Assembly (NCBI GenBank): GCA_001875365.1
Contig: MIYX01000008.1
Location: 1-17,553 of the forward strand
Direction: 5' to 3'
DNA: 17,553 nucleotides
DNA from: Marine Group III euryarchaeote CG-Epi4
Lineage (GTDB): Archaea > Thermoplasmatota > Poseidoniia > MGIII > CG-Epi1
The position numbers and the translations under genes were made by a program. Shown one piece after another: positions 1 to 7,171 of the stretch (position 1 is the stretch's first letter; each line of letters opens with the position of its first letter). A model generated the notes under the pieces. The model had not been told where the DNA came from and ran no database searches. It saw nothing but the letters and a program-made list of their open reading frames with translations.

Positions 1-171
1 GAAGAGTTTCAACAAGCTTCACAAGCAGTAGCTGAAATGGCCTATCAACAAGCTGCAGAAGAACAGGCAAAGAATGAAGCACCCAATGAAGACTCAGACG
101 AAAATTCAGATTCCGAAGACGATGATAATGTTGTTGATGTAGATTATGAAGAAGTTGAAGAAGAAAAGTAG
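1..171 (+). CDS. dnaK: DnaK (Hsp70) chaperone, C-terminal tail, partial
   Basis: Only the last 56 codons are present; frame 1 runs from the window edge to TAG at 169-171. The tail is rich in Gln/Ala, then Glu/Asp, and ends in the pattern VVDVDYEEV followed by EEEK. This matches the acidic C-terminal end of bacterial-type DnaK, which usually finishes with a VVDAEFEEV-like motif. DnaK is the ATP-dependent Hsp70 that binds exposed hydrophobic segments together with DnaJ and GrpE; the catalytic and substrate domains lie outside the window. The assignment rests only on this terminal motif and the acidic linker. No GrpE or DnaJ gene follows it here. Confidence 0.8.
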   Translation, partial: EEFQQASQAVAEMAYQQAAEEQAKNEAPNEDSDENSDSEDDDNVVDVDYEEVEEEK

Positions 172-175
172 GTAA

Positions 176-184
176 GTATAAAAG
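176..184 (+). promoter_or_regulatory. TATA-like element for the 205 gene
   Basis: The sequence gtataaaag is centred 25 nt before the GTG at 205. That is the archaeal TATA-to-start-site distance, so the mRNA would begin at or next to the start codon (leaderless). This supports the GTG start and a separate transcription unit from dnaK. Confidence 0.5.
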
Positions 185-204
185 CCCCTTTTCTCTGTAT
201 AATC

Positions 205-1017
205 GTGACCGATAAAGTCTCGTTTACTGATTTTGGAACGAAGCGTAAAGTGCGTAAAGTGAAACGAAAAAGAGAAAGTAATTCGGCTTTAAGATCTGAG
301 CGTAAACATGTATCCTCTTCGCCATTTTCAGAAAATATAGTAACCAAGAATTCAGAGGATTTTAAATTTCCGTTTCTTGAAATAAAAGTTTCTCAAAAGG
401 CACCTTCACTGAGAGATTCTTGGTGTGAGATGGAAGTATCATTGCATAATAGTGGCAATGGTTCAGCACGTTCGATTAATGTTTCATTTGATAACTTAGA
501 GTCGAGAGGCAAAACAATGGTTGATGAGTTAAAAATTGATTCAAGTATAGTCCTTAATTTTGATGTTAAATCTAGTTCTCGAGAATCAGTTATAACAAGA
601 ATGGATGTATTTTATCATGCTATTGAAGGAGATACATTTTCAATAGTAAGGAGAGATTGGTTTCCCAATGAAAATGAAAATGAGATAATTTTCGATAACG
701 AAATTCCACCTGGTGAAGAAGATAAAGCCAATATATACACTCGAAAAAAGGTAATGACTGATAATTTTCACGTAATATGTGCTAAATGTGATGCTAGATC
801 TCCGGCTAATTTCAGAATATGTGGTAAATGCGGTTCTAGACTTCAGAAGAGAACTGACAGAGCGCAAGATTGGGGTAGTAATCTCAAAGAGACTACTGGA
901 GTTCAGGATAACAGAGAAGTCTTGATGCAAAAGTTACGTAAGCTTGGAGAATTAAAAGATAAAGGTATGCTTAATGACGCAGAATTTTCAGCAGCTAAAT
1001 CCAAACTTCTTAAGTAG
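205..1017 (+). CDS. Zinc-ribbon and SHOCT-domain protein, function unknown
   Basis: 270 aa from a GTG start. Visible parts in order: a basic, disordered-looking N-terminus (about residues 12-35, KRK-rich); a beta-rich middle (about 55-150) with alternating polar/hydrophobic strands and an N-S-G-N-G-S-A segment like CARDB-type beta-sandwich domains; a zinc ribbon with Cys192-x2-Cys195 and Cys206-x2-Cys209; and a C-terminal helical segment (about 239-270, KLxxLxELKDKGMLxxAEF) matching the SHOCT oligomerisation motif. There is no signal peptide or membrane helix, so it is probably cytoplasmic. Zinc ribbon plus SHOCT suggests a scaffolding or nucleic-acid/protein-binding role, but no reaction can be named. 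It lies 33 bp after dnaK with its own promoter, and its stop is 2 bp from the stop of the convergent transporter gene. Confidence 0.75.
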   Translation: MTDKVSFTDFGTKRKVRKVKRKRESNSALRSERKHVSSSPFSENIVTKNSEDFKFPFLEIKVSQKAPSLRDSWCEMEVSLHNSGNGSARSINVSFDNLESRGKTMVDELKIDSSIVLNFDVKSSSRESVITRMDVFYHAIEGDTFSIVRRDWFPNENENEIIFDNEIPPGEEDKANIYTRKKVMTDNFHVICAKCDARSPANFRICGKCGSRLQKRTDRAQDWGSNLKETTGVQDNREVLMQKLRKLGELKDKGMLNDAEFSAAKSKLLK

Positions 1018-1019
1018 TA

Positions 1020-2558
1020 TCAAACAGCTTCTGCATCAAGAACGTCTTCATCAAAGTTTCCATCAGAGACAGGTCCTTTTTTCACAGAATCAGCAACTTT
1101 ATTGTTTAGGAAGAATATGAATATAACTAAAATTATAGCCCACTGCAACACCATTGTTATTATTGTGAATAACCCAAGCCCCATTCCTTCGATTGGAGAA
1201 TTACTTTGATCTTGTAGTTTTTCATAAATGAAAAATCCAAACACAGCAATGAATTCAAGGGGAAATACGTATTTGATTATGTATTCCCACCATTTGCCTA
1301 TTTGTAAATCTGCATATTTTGTATTTATTAAATTATTTCTGAAGTCGCTTACTCCAAATCTCATAACAACAACAGCAACCATTAGTCCCGATACAATAAG
1401 TCCAGTCCCCCAAACGAAATCTTGGTTATCTAAGAATTCTAAGCTTACTGCGGAAGGTATTCCAGCTAGAGCAACAGCAAATGCGATGTATCTTACAGCT
1501 TCTTTTCTTTCCCATCCCATGTCAACAAAATTTACTACACATGCTTGGAATGTAGAAACCATCGAGGTTAATGCTGCGAATGACATTGCAAGGAAAAAAA
1601 TACTACCAATAATCCATCCTGCAGTCCCCATTGATGCGAATAAAGCAGTCAAATGAATAAAAGTTAAACCAGATGAACCCGATTCAACAGCTTCTAATCC
1701 TTCAGCAGTTGTATCAGATAGCGCGAAAACAGTACTCAATACCGCAACTCCTGCGATCAGTGAAACAGAGTTATTTCCTAATCCAGTTAATAAAGCATTC
1801 AATCCTATATCTTCTTTTTTCCTCATTGCGACAGCATATGTTATCGCCATACCAAATCCTGCTGATGTCGACCAAGCCGATTGAATAAGAGCCCGAATCC
1901 ATGTTTCACTCTTGAATAGGTATTCGGTTTGAGGAATAAATAAAAACTTAAGGCCAATGATAGCTCCTGAAGGATTTAAGAAGAATGGATAAATCATAGC
2001 GACAACAAGGAAAGAAATTAAACATGGGATCAGAATTTTGTTAGCTCTTTCTATACCGCTAATTCCGTTGTAAACAATAAACGCAGAAAGTCCCACTGCT
2101 ATTAATTGGAAAAATATTACTTCGAAGGGTGAACCAATAAAATTTTCCCATAATGCTTGAGTTTGTGCCGTATCATCAGCAGCGCTCATTTCTCCGGAAA
2201 GGGCTATCCAGAAATATCGGATTGTCCAGCCCATTACCACAGCATAGTAGAATCCTACAGCAGTACCAACCCAAAGCATCCAGATTCCAAGCCAAGTGAA
2301 ATTACGTCCAGCCATGTCTCTCATAGATCCTACGGTTCCTAATCTTGTTTTCTTTCCAATAGCAAATTCAGCAATTAGAAGAGGGATGGACCAAGCAAAT
2401 AGGAATATCAGCCAACCGATCATGAATGCGCCACCACCGTTAGCTGCAGCTTCTCTTGGGAATCTCCATATGTTACCAGTTCCTACAGCTGCCCCTATTG
2501 TGGTTAGAATAAGACCTAACCTTGAGGAGAATTGTTCATTTTCTTTTCCATCAGCCAT
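1020..2558 (-). CDS. Sodium-dependent transporter, NSS/SLC6 (LeuT-like) family
   Basis: 512 aa, the usual length for prokaryotic NSS proteins, with about 11-12 hydrophobic segments. The first helix carries the family signature GAAVGTGNIWRFP (residues 22-34) followed by NGGGAF. The segment around 328-332 (S-F-A-A-L-T-S) matches the LeuT TM8 sodium-site residues (A/T/S). The family imports amino acids or related amines coupled to Na+, which fits a marine cell; the actual substrate cannot be read from sequence. The C-terminus is a short acidic cytoplasmic tail. The ATG is 2 bp after the stop of the upstream M14 peptidase, and AAGGAG (complement of 2565-2570) sits 6 nt before it, so the two form an operon. 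Likely role: uptake of amino acids released by the peptidase. Confidence 0.92.
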   Translation of the reverse strand: MADGKENEQFSSRLGLILTTIGAAVGTGNIWRFPREAAANGGGAFMIGWLIFLFAWSIPLLIAEFAIGKKTRLGTVGSMRDMAGRNFTWLGIWMLWVGTAVGFYYAVVMGWTIRYFWIALSGEMSAADDTAQTQALWENFIGSPFEVIFFQLIAVGLSAFIVYNGISGIERANKILIPCLISFLVVAMIYPFFLNPSGAIIGLKFLFIPQTEYLFKSETWIRALIQSAWSTSAGFGMAITYAVAMRKKEDIGLNALLTGLGNNSVSLIAGVAVLSTVFALSDTTAEGLEAVESGSSGLTFIHLTALFASMGTAGWIIGSIFFLAMSFAALTSMVSTFQACVVNFVDMGWERKEAVRYIAFAVALAGIPSAVSLEFLDNQDFVWGTGLIVSGLMVAVVVMRFGVSDFRNNLINTKYADLQIGKWWEYIIKYVFPLEFIAVFGFFIYEKLQDQSNSPIEGMGLGLFTIITMVLQWAIILVIFIFFLNNKVADSVKKGPVSDGNFDEDVLDAEAV

Positions 2559-2560
2559 TT

Positions 2561-4915
2561 TTAGCTCCTTTTGGCTTTCCTTGAACCTTTAGTAGTTGTA
2601 ACCTTGCCTTCTTTTTTCCTTTCAGCTTCAGTTGCAATTCCTACAGCCTTGTACAGACCACCCCATACTACGCCGTAGAGGATTCCCATCATGAAAATCA
2701 TTGCGAAAAAGTCAACATAAGGATTTCCAAATCCGATAATATCATCAACGAAAACAGTTATTGGTTCAGCATTGCCGTATCCAGTGAAAACAAATCCTCC
2801 TCCAAAAGCATATGCTAGCCTAGAATCTTGGCCAACAGCATAAAACTGGACATTCATTGACTCTTCAGTTTCAGGTATCTTAGCCTCATAAACTGAATTT
2901 CTAACATTAACAACTCCACTGCTGCTGTTATAATTTGAAAAATCTTTTGCGTCGCAGTTTGATATGCAACCCATTGTGATTTCAGCCCAAGTATTTTCCT
3001 GCATTTCATCAGAACGATACATTAGTTTTAATGAATCTTTCAAGAGATATTGTGAATTTTCTACATTTACCTTTACTGAGATGTCATCGTTGGAATAAAT
3101 TTTATCTTCGTCAAATTCTACATTTGAATCAGTTCCAAATCCAACTTTTACAGCGTCCTTGTTAGATAGAATGGTTAATTTCGGCATCATAGTATCCTCT
3201 GGTGAATTTATTGTGTCTACACCTAAGTTCCCTGTATCAGATGTAATCATTTGTCCGATTCTTGCTTTTGGAGATTCATCTAGGAAATGAATATTTGTTA
3301 GAAGATGCATTCGTACAGTGGGCCTAATTAGCAATGGATCTGCGTGGAAGCCACCTTGGAGCCCACCTTGGTTTGCAAAATTTAGTTCAACCGTGTACGA
3401 GAATGAGCCTTGCATTCCATAAAGGTAGTCGTTAATGTCTCCAGATACTTTGTAACCACCCTGATCTTTCCAGTTACCATATCCCGTAACATTCATTAAA
3501 GGTTTAACTTGATTTTCCATGTACAATTCGTGAGGCGGATCTTGGTCTTTGTAACCCCACGGCCATATGTAAAGTGCTGAATATGAGTGGTAAGAAACCG
3601 AATTCATTATGTTATGTTTCATATCATGAGATTCAGTTCTGTAATTTCGTATGTAATCTCCATCTGGAGCAGTAACAAACATTTCAGGCCAATTATCTCT
3701 AATGATTCCATTCTGGTAATCTTCAAGATATTTGTCTTGGGGGTAATCGGGATAAATATCTAGTCTCCATGTTAAGTATTCAATAACTTGGGTTTCAGGC
3801 TCAGAGAATCCACCTTCACGATCTTCATCAATCATTCCGTCACCATCATCATCTATATGTAAAGCATCAGGAGGATCTTCATCGATACCTGTTTGAGTAT
3901 TTTGGTCACCAATACTTATTGGAGTATCGCAAAGATCGCTATCACAATCACCGTCATCGTCAAAGAAATCTCTAGGGCCATGGTATACGTCTGAACAGGG
4001 GTTGTCATCATCGACAGTAAATTCTACTTCTAAATCATCTCCAATTAGGGCTTGTCCCTGAGTATTATGCGACCATTCCATAGGATAATTACGATTAATA
4101 TCAACACCGTCACACTCATCACCATATCTATCATTTCCATCATTATCACGCATGTTTTTACGCCAAAACCTATCGGGATCTTCACGATCAAAATTATATC
4201 CATCGGGATTCAAAAGAGGAATAATCCAGGTTTCACGATTGTTTACCAAATGAGTAACACGAGCTTCGCTAGGGTCTTCATCGATGCCCTCATCGATTAC
4301 CCCATCTCCATCGTTATCAATTCCATCAAATAAAGCACGACCAAATTCATCTACTCTTCCACCTTGTTCTCCATCGCCGTCATTATCAACTCCATCAATC
4401 ATGTCCTCATTAATTAATCCGTCACCGTCATTATCAATTGGCCCTTCCTCATAATAATAGGTTAAATAATGTATAAAATACATTACTGTAGGAATTGTCA
4501 TCCACTCTCTTGAGTGATGATTACTAACTAAGAAATATGTTTCTTCGTCAGGGTCATCATAAAATGCAGGTTCATTAGCTACGTTATCCGATATTTTCAC
4601 ACCGTAAATTTCGTTTCCTTGCCAAGTTTGTCCAGCAGGAATTATGTCAGTTAGCGTATATAGTTCCACAATGTCTGGATATTGTGTTGCAAATTCCAAT
4701 AACTGTGCGTACACTTCTGCTGAGGTTTCATAATAATCATCGTAAAATATATCGAACGGGAATGTATTAGTTCGATCAATGGTATCGTTTTCATGACCAT
4801 CAAAGCCACTAGGAGAATTATTAATTTTAGTAACTTCGGGTTTATCTAGAGATCCCGTGCTCACAGTCGTCATGCACAGCATGAGTGCTATCGTTATAGT
4901 GTAAGCTTGATTCAT
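2561..4915 (-). CDS. Secreted, tail-anchored M14 zinc carboxypeptidase with calcium-binding repeats
   Basis: 784 aa from the ATG at 4915. An in-frame ATG at 4927 is possible but lies at or upstream of the predicted transcription start. Numbers below count from 4927. A signal peptide (about 5-26) precedes an M14 domain: zinc ligands His138 and Glu141 in HHSREW, Asn278-Arg279 in DINRNYP, third ligand His447 in SYHSYS, catalytic Glu514 in YTVELN. All key residues are present. Six Asp/Asn/Gly-rich calcium loops (about 165, 181, 204, 261, 323, 359; DNDGDG type) lie inside the catalytic domain. After about 550 comes a beta-rich region, then one membrane helix (about 737-757) and a Lys/Arg-rich tail. 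It would trim peptides outside the cell while staying anchored. It is first in an operon with the NSS transporter. Confidence 0.93.
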   Translation of the reverse strand: MNQAYTITIALMLCMTTVSTGSLDKPEVTKINNSPSGFDGHENDTIDRTNTFPFDIFYDDYYETSAEVYAQLLEFATQYPDIVELYTLTDIIPAGQTWQGNEIYGVKISDNVANEPAFYDDPDEETYFLVSNHHSREWMTIPTVMYFIHYLTYYYEEGPIDNDGDGLINEDMIDGVDNDGDGEQGGRVDEFGRALFDGIDNDGDGVIDEGIDEDPSEARVTHLVNNRETWIIPLLNPDGYNFDREDPDRFWRKNMRDNDGNDRYGDECDGVDINRNYPMEWSHNTQGQALIGDDLEVEFTVDDDNPCSDVYHGPRDFFDDDGDCDSDLCDTPISIGDQNTQTGIDEDPPDALHIDDDGDGMIDEDREGGFSEPETQVIEYLTWRLDIYPDYPQDKYLEDYQNGIIRDNWPEMFVTAPDGDYIRNYRTESHDMKHNIMNSVSYHSYSALYIWPWGYKDQDPPHELYMENQVKPLMNVTGYGNWKDQGGYKVSGDINDYLYGMQGSFSYTVELNFANQGGLQGGFHADPLLIRPTVRMHLLTNIHFLDESPKARIGQMITSDTGNLGVDTINSPEDTMMPKLTILSNKDAVKVGFGTDSNVEFDEDKIYSNDDISVKVNVENSQYLLKDSLKLMYRSDEMQENTWAEITMGCISNCDAKDFSNYNSSSGVVNVRNSVYEAKIPETEESMNVQFYAVGQDSRLAYAFGGGFVFTGYGNAEPITVFVDDIIGFGNPYVDFFAMIFMMGILYGVVWGGLYKAVGIATEAERKKEGKVTTTKGSRKAKRS

Positions 4916-4938
4916 GTATACATACATAAGAGCCTTAC

Positions 4939-4946
4939 ATTATAAA
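4939..4946 (-). promoter_or_regulatory. TATA-like element for the M14 peptidase operon
   Basis: On the minus strand this reads tttataat. Its centre is about 27 nt before the ATG at 4915 and only about 15 nt before the ATG at 4927. The archaeal spacing therefore favours a leaderless start at 4915. Confidence 0.5.
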
Positions 4947-4963
4947 ATTTCTTCAATAGATAT

Positions 4964-4973
4964 CTTTATTAAT
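4964..4973 (+). promoter_or_regulatory. TATA-like element for the 4994 operon
   Basis: The AT element ctttattaat is centred about 26 nt before the ATG at 4994, the same geometry as other first genes here. Together with the minus-strand element at 4939-4946 it makes a compact divergent promoter region. Confidence 0.42.
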
Positions 4974-4993
4974 GTAATGCAAAGTAAAATAGC

Positions 4994-5137
4994 ATGCTGA
5001 AGTGTAAAGATTGCCCACATTGGTATGGTGGTGAAGACTATGGTTATGGCAGTTGTAGACTTAAGCTTCAAGAATCAGTAAAGAAATTTTTAACATTTGG
5101 ACAACAGGATTGTGATTACGACGTTACAAATGATTAA
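4994..5137 (+). CDS. 47-aa four-cysteine small protein, putative zinc binder
   Basis: ATG at 4994, TAA at 5135-5137. The protein starts MLKCKDCPHWYGGEDYGYGS and contains Cys4-x2-Cys7, Cys21 (GSCRL) and Cys40 (QQDCDYD), a spacing compatible with one structural zinc or another metal. Tyr, Trp and Gly are frequent in the first half, and a short helix (about 24-34) follows. It is too small for most gene-length cut-offs. Three things support it: a TATA-like box at leaderless distance, the regular cysteine pattern, and an 8-bp overlap of its stop with the ATG of the acetyltransferase gene (5130), which is typical of translational coupling. Function is unknown; it could be a metal-binding partner or regulator of the downstream enzymes. 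Confidence 0.72.
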   Translation: MLKCKDCPHWYGGEDYGYGSCRLKLQESVKKFLTFGQQDCDYDVTND

Positions 5138-5981
5138 AGTCAGAAAATTAGCAGAATCTGATTTAGAATTTGCTAAATCATTAACAGATGCTGAAGAATG
5201 GGGTAATTCAGCAGAAGATTGGAATCGTTTGTTTAAGATAAGTCTACCAATTGGTGCATATGACGAAGATGAATTAGTAGGCGTTACAACTGCATTTGAT
5301 TATGGGAAATTAGGAATGATAGGCAATGTTCTTGTATCAGAGGAATACAGGGGAAAGGAAATAGGAAGTAAATTGGTAACTGCAGCAATGGAAAAGCTTG
5401 AATCTTGCGATACAGTTCGAGTTCATTCCACCATGGCGTCAGCGCAATTTTACAAAAAATTGGGGTTTATTGCTGAAGGTATGTCTACTCTCTTTCGATT
5501 AGATGCAGATATGAAGGCATTTCAGCCATTTACAATTGATTCAGATGACAATATAGTACCTGCAGGAGCATACTTGGATGAAATTTTGGAAATGGACAAG
5601 AGACAATTTGGTGGAGATAGATCAGAATATATCAAGAATTTAATTAATTATTTACCGGAATGTGCATTTGTGGCACTTGATGATAACAAAAAGGTTAAGG
5701 GGTTTATTTTAGTAAAAGGAGAAAGTAATTGGTATGAAGTAGGTCCCTGGGTTGTAGAGCCAGGTTGTAAGAATTGGAGAGGAATGCTTCAAAAGTCAGT
5801 ATCTGCTATTCCTCCAAATTCTTCGGTTGATATATTTGTTCCAGCTCCAAATCATAGAATTACTAGCTTACTTGATTCAGTAGGTTATAATGCAGATTCC
5901 TATTACATGTCAATGTATCATGGTGCAGATTGGCCAGAAGAAGGAAATATTTGCGCCAGAGGCGGAGGTGACAAAGGTTGA
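5130..5981 (+). CDS. Double-GNAT acetyltransferase (GNAT plus Acetyltransf_18-like domain)
   Basis: 283 aa from the ATG at 5130. A TTG at 5097 would extend the frame, but the start MIKVRKLAESDLEF matches the usual first strand of GNAT enzymes. Residues 1-125 form a complete GNAT domain with the acetyl-CoA pyrophosphate motif as Arg74-Gly-Lys-Glu-Ile-Gly79 and the F-Y-K-K-L-G-F end strand (107-113). Residues 135-265 form a second, degenerate domain (MDKRQFGGDR, YEVGPWVVE, VPAPNHRITSLLDSVGY) like the Acetyltransf_18 family found behind GNAT domains. Family members N-acetylate small amines; the substrate here is unknown. The gene sits between a Cys4 protein and a cysteine-activating enzyme, overlapping both. 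The mycothiol enzyme MshD is also a tandem GNAT of similar size, but the second domain here looks more like generic Acetyltransf_18. Confidence 0.85.
   Translation: MIKVRKLAESDLEFAKSLTDAEEWGNSAEDWNRLFKISLPIGAYDEDELVGVTTAFDYGKLGMIGNVLVSEEYRGKEIGSKLVTAAMEKLESCDTVRVHSTMASAQFYKKLGFIAEGMSTLFRLDADMKAFQPFTIDSDDNIVPAGAYLDEILEMDKRQFGGDRSEYIKNLINYLPECAFVALDDNKKVKGFILVKGESNWYEVGPWVVEPGCKNWRGMLQKSVSAIPPNSSVDIFVPAPNHRITSLLDSVGYNADSYYMSMYHGADWPEEGNICARGGGDKG
5964..5970 (+). promoter_or_regulatory. Shine-Dalgarno that fixes the TTG start at 5978
   Basis: GGAGGTG lies 7 nt before the TTG at 5978, inside the end of the acetyltransferase gene. It is the strongest ribosome-binding site in the window. It justifies a TTG start within a TTGA stop/start overlap. 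Confidence 0.75.
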
Positions 5982-7171
5982 AGTTTTTCAACACAGCAAA
6001 AGGTAAGAAAGAAGCCTTTCAACCAGACAAGAAAAATCTAGGATTGTATATTTGTGGACCCACAGTATATTCAGATACGCATCTTGGCCATGCAAAATCT
6101 TATGTTTCCTTTGATGTATTGAAAAGATGGTTGATTTATAACAAATATGAAGTAAATCATATTCAGAATTTTACAGATGTTTCTGATGAAACTGCACTTG
6201 GAGCTTCCAAGGCAGGTGTTAGTGAATTCATTTTCACTCAAAAATATGAGAGAGAATTTTTAGAAAAAATGAACTTATTATCTAACACTTCTGCAACAAA
6301 ATACACTAGGGCCTCAGAGTATGTGAAGCAAATAGCTGAAGAGACTAAGAAGTTAGTCGATGCAGGAGAGGCTTACCAAACAGATGAAGGTATTTTTCTA
6401 AAAATTAAGCAAGAAGAGCATGGGAAATTATTAAGGGTAAATTTAGAAGAATCATTAGCTGAAGGTACTAATGAAGTTGATCCAGGACCGAAGGAGAGCC
6501 CTCATGATACATTACTTTGGGGACCACCAATAGAAGGCGGTGAAGTTTGGGAATTTGCAGGACTTCCTCCAGGAAGGCCCGGCTGGCACCTTGAATGTAC
6601 TTTGATGTCATCAGCAGAATTAGAGTTACCAATAGACATTCATTGGGGAGGAATTGATCTTATTTACCCCCATCACGAAACTGAGATGATTTTAGCTGAA
6701 AAAATTGGCTTGGGTACTTATTGTGACTTTTGGATGCATAATGGATTAATGGAAGATGCAGATGGCAAGTTGTCAAAATCTAGAGGAGAAAGAATAACTT
6801 TGGGAGAAGTTTTTCAAGAATGTCCTCCAGCAGCTCTTCGATTTTATTTGCTAAGTCATCATTACCGCGAGTTTACACCTTATTCCCCAGAAGGTTTGCT
6901 TGAAGCGTGTCAAGAGGGAGAGCGTCTTGGTATAAATGCAGTAGATTGCATGATTGTTGATTCAACAGATCCTAGAGAAGATTCAGAGATATTTCCATTA
7001 GTATCTAGATTTGAAGAAGCACTAGCAGATGATCTTGATACACCTAAAGCATTGGATGTTTTAAGAGATTTAGATAAAATTGCCGGGACTAGGCTAAAAA
7101 ATGAAGGAGAAATTGGTTCAGTTTCTGGTATGTATCGCATTTTCCAGCGTGTTCTTGGCGTATTTTCCTAA
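5978..7171 (+). CDS. Cysteinyl-tRNA synthetase-like cysteine-activating enzyme without anticodon-binding tail (CysRS/MshC-like)
   Basis: 397 aa from a TTG start. It is a class I synthetase fold: HIGH motif as HLGH (35-38), KMSKS as KLSKS (264-268). The cysteine/zinc pocket of CysRS is intact: Cys26, Thr66, Trp203, Cys207, His232, Glu236. It should therefore form cysteinyl-adenylate. Unusual points: it ends about 60 residues earlier than E. coli CysRS (461 aa), losing the anticodon-recognition domain; NFTDVSDETALGAS replaces the usual TDVDDKII; IHWGGIDLIYPHHETE replaces GGGSDLxFPHHENE. The short C-terminus (DDLDTPKA... ending VLGVFS) and THLGH resemble MshC, the mycothiol cysteine ligase, yet MshC usually lacks the fourth zinc ligand (Glu) kept here. 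It is either a divergent CysRS or a ligase joining Cys to a small amine. It is coupled to the GNAT gene by a 4-bp overlap. Confidence 0.85.
   Translation: MKFFNTAKGKKEAFQPDKKNLGLYICGPTVYSDTHLGHAKSYVSFDVLKRWLIYNKYEVNHIQNFTDVSDETALGASKAGVSEFIFTQKYEREFLEKMNLLSNTSATKYTRASEYVKQIAEETKKLVDAGEAYQTDEGIFLKIKQEEHGKLLRVNLEESLAEGTNEVDPGPKESPHDTLLWGPPIEGGEVWEFAGLPPGRPGWHLECTLMSSAELELPIDIHWGGIDLIYPHHETEMILAEKIGLGTYCDFWMHNGLMEDADGKLSKSRGERITLGEVFQECPPAALRFYLLSHHYREFTPYSPEGLLEACQEGERLGINAVDCMIVDSTDPREDSEIFPLVSRFEEALADDLDTPKALDVLRDLDKIAGTRLKNEGEIGSVSGMYRIFQRVLGVFS

Noticed and set aside
1228..1656. 142-aa plus-strand open frame inside the transporter gene
   Set aside because: It is antisense to well-conserved NSS helices, with no promoter or ribosome-binding site and low-complexity Thr/Asn/Ile composition.
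3820..4440. Tandem DNA repeats or a CRISPR-like array in the peptidase gene
   Set aside because: The recurring tcaccatcatcatc-like units encode the DNDGDG calcium loops; spacing is irregular and they lie in a continuous reading frame.
5097..5129. TTG at 5097 as the acetyltransferase start
   Set aside because: It would lie inside the 47-aa Cys4 ORF and add residues before the usual GNAT first strand; the ATG at 5130 fits the family better.
5978..7171. Firm annotation as MshC (mycothiol ligase)
   Set aside because: The retained Glu236 zinc ligand and absence of other mycothiol genes make this only a hypothesis; CysRS/MshC-like is as far as the sequence goes.
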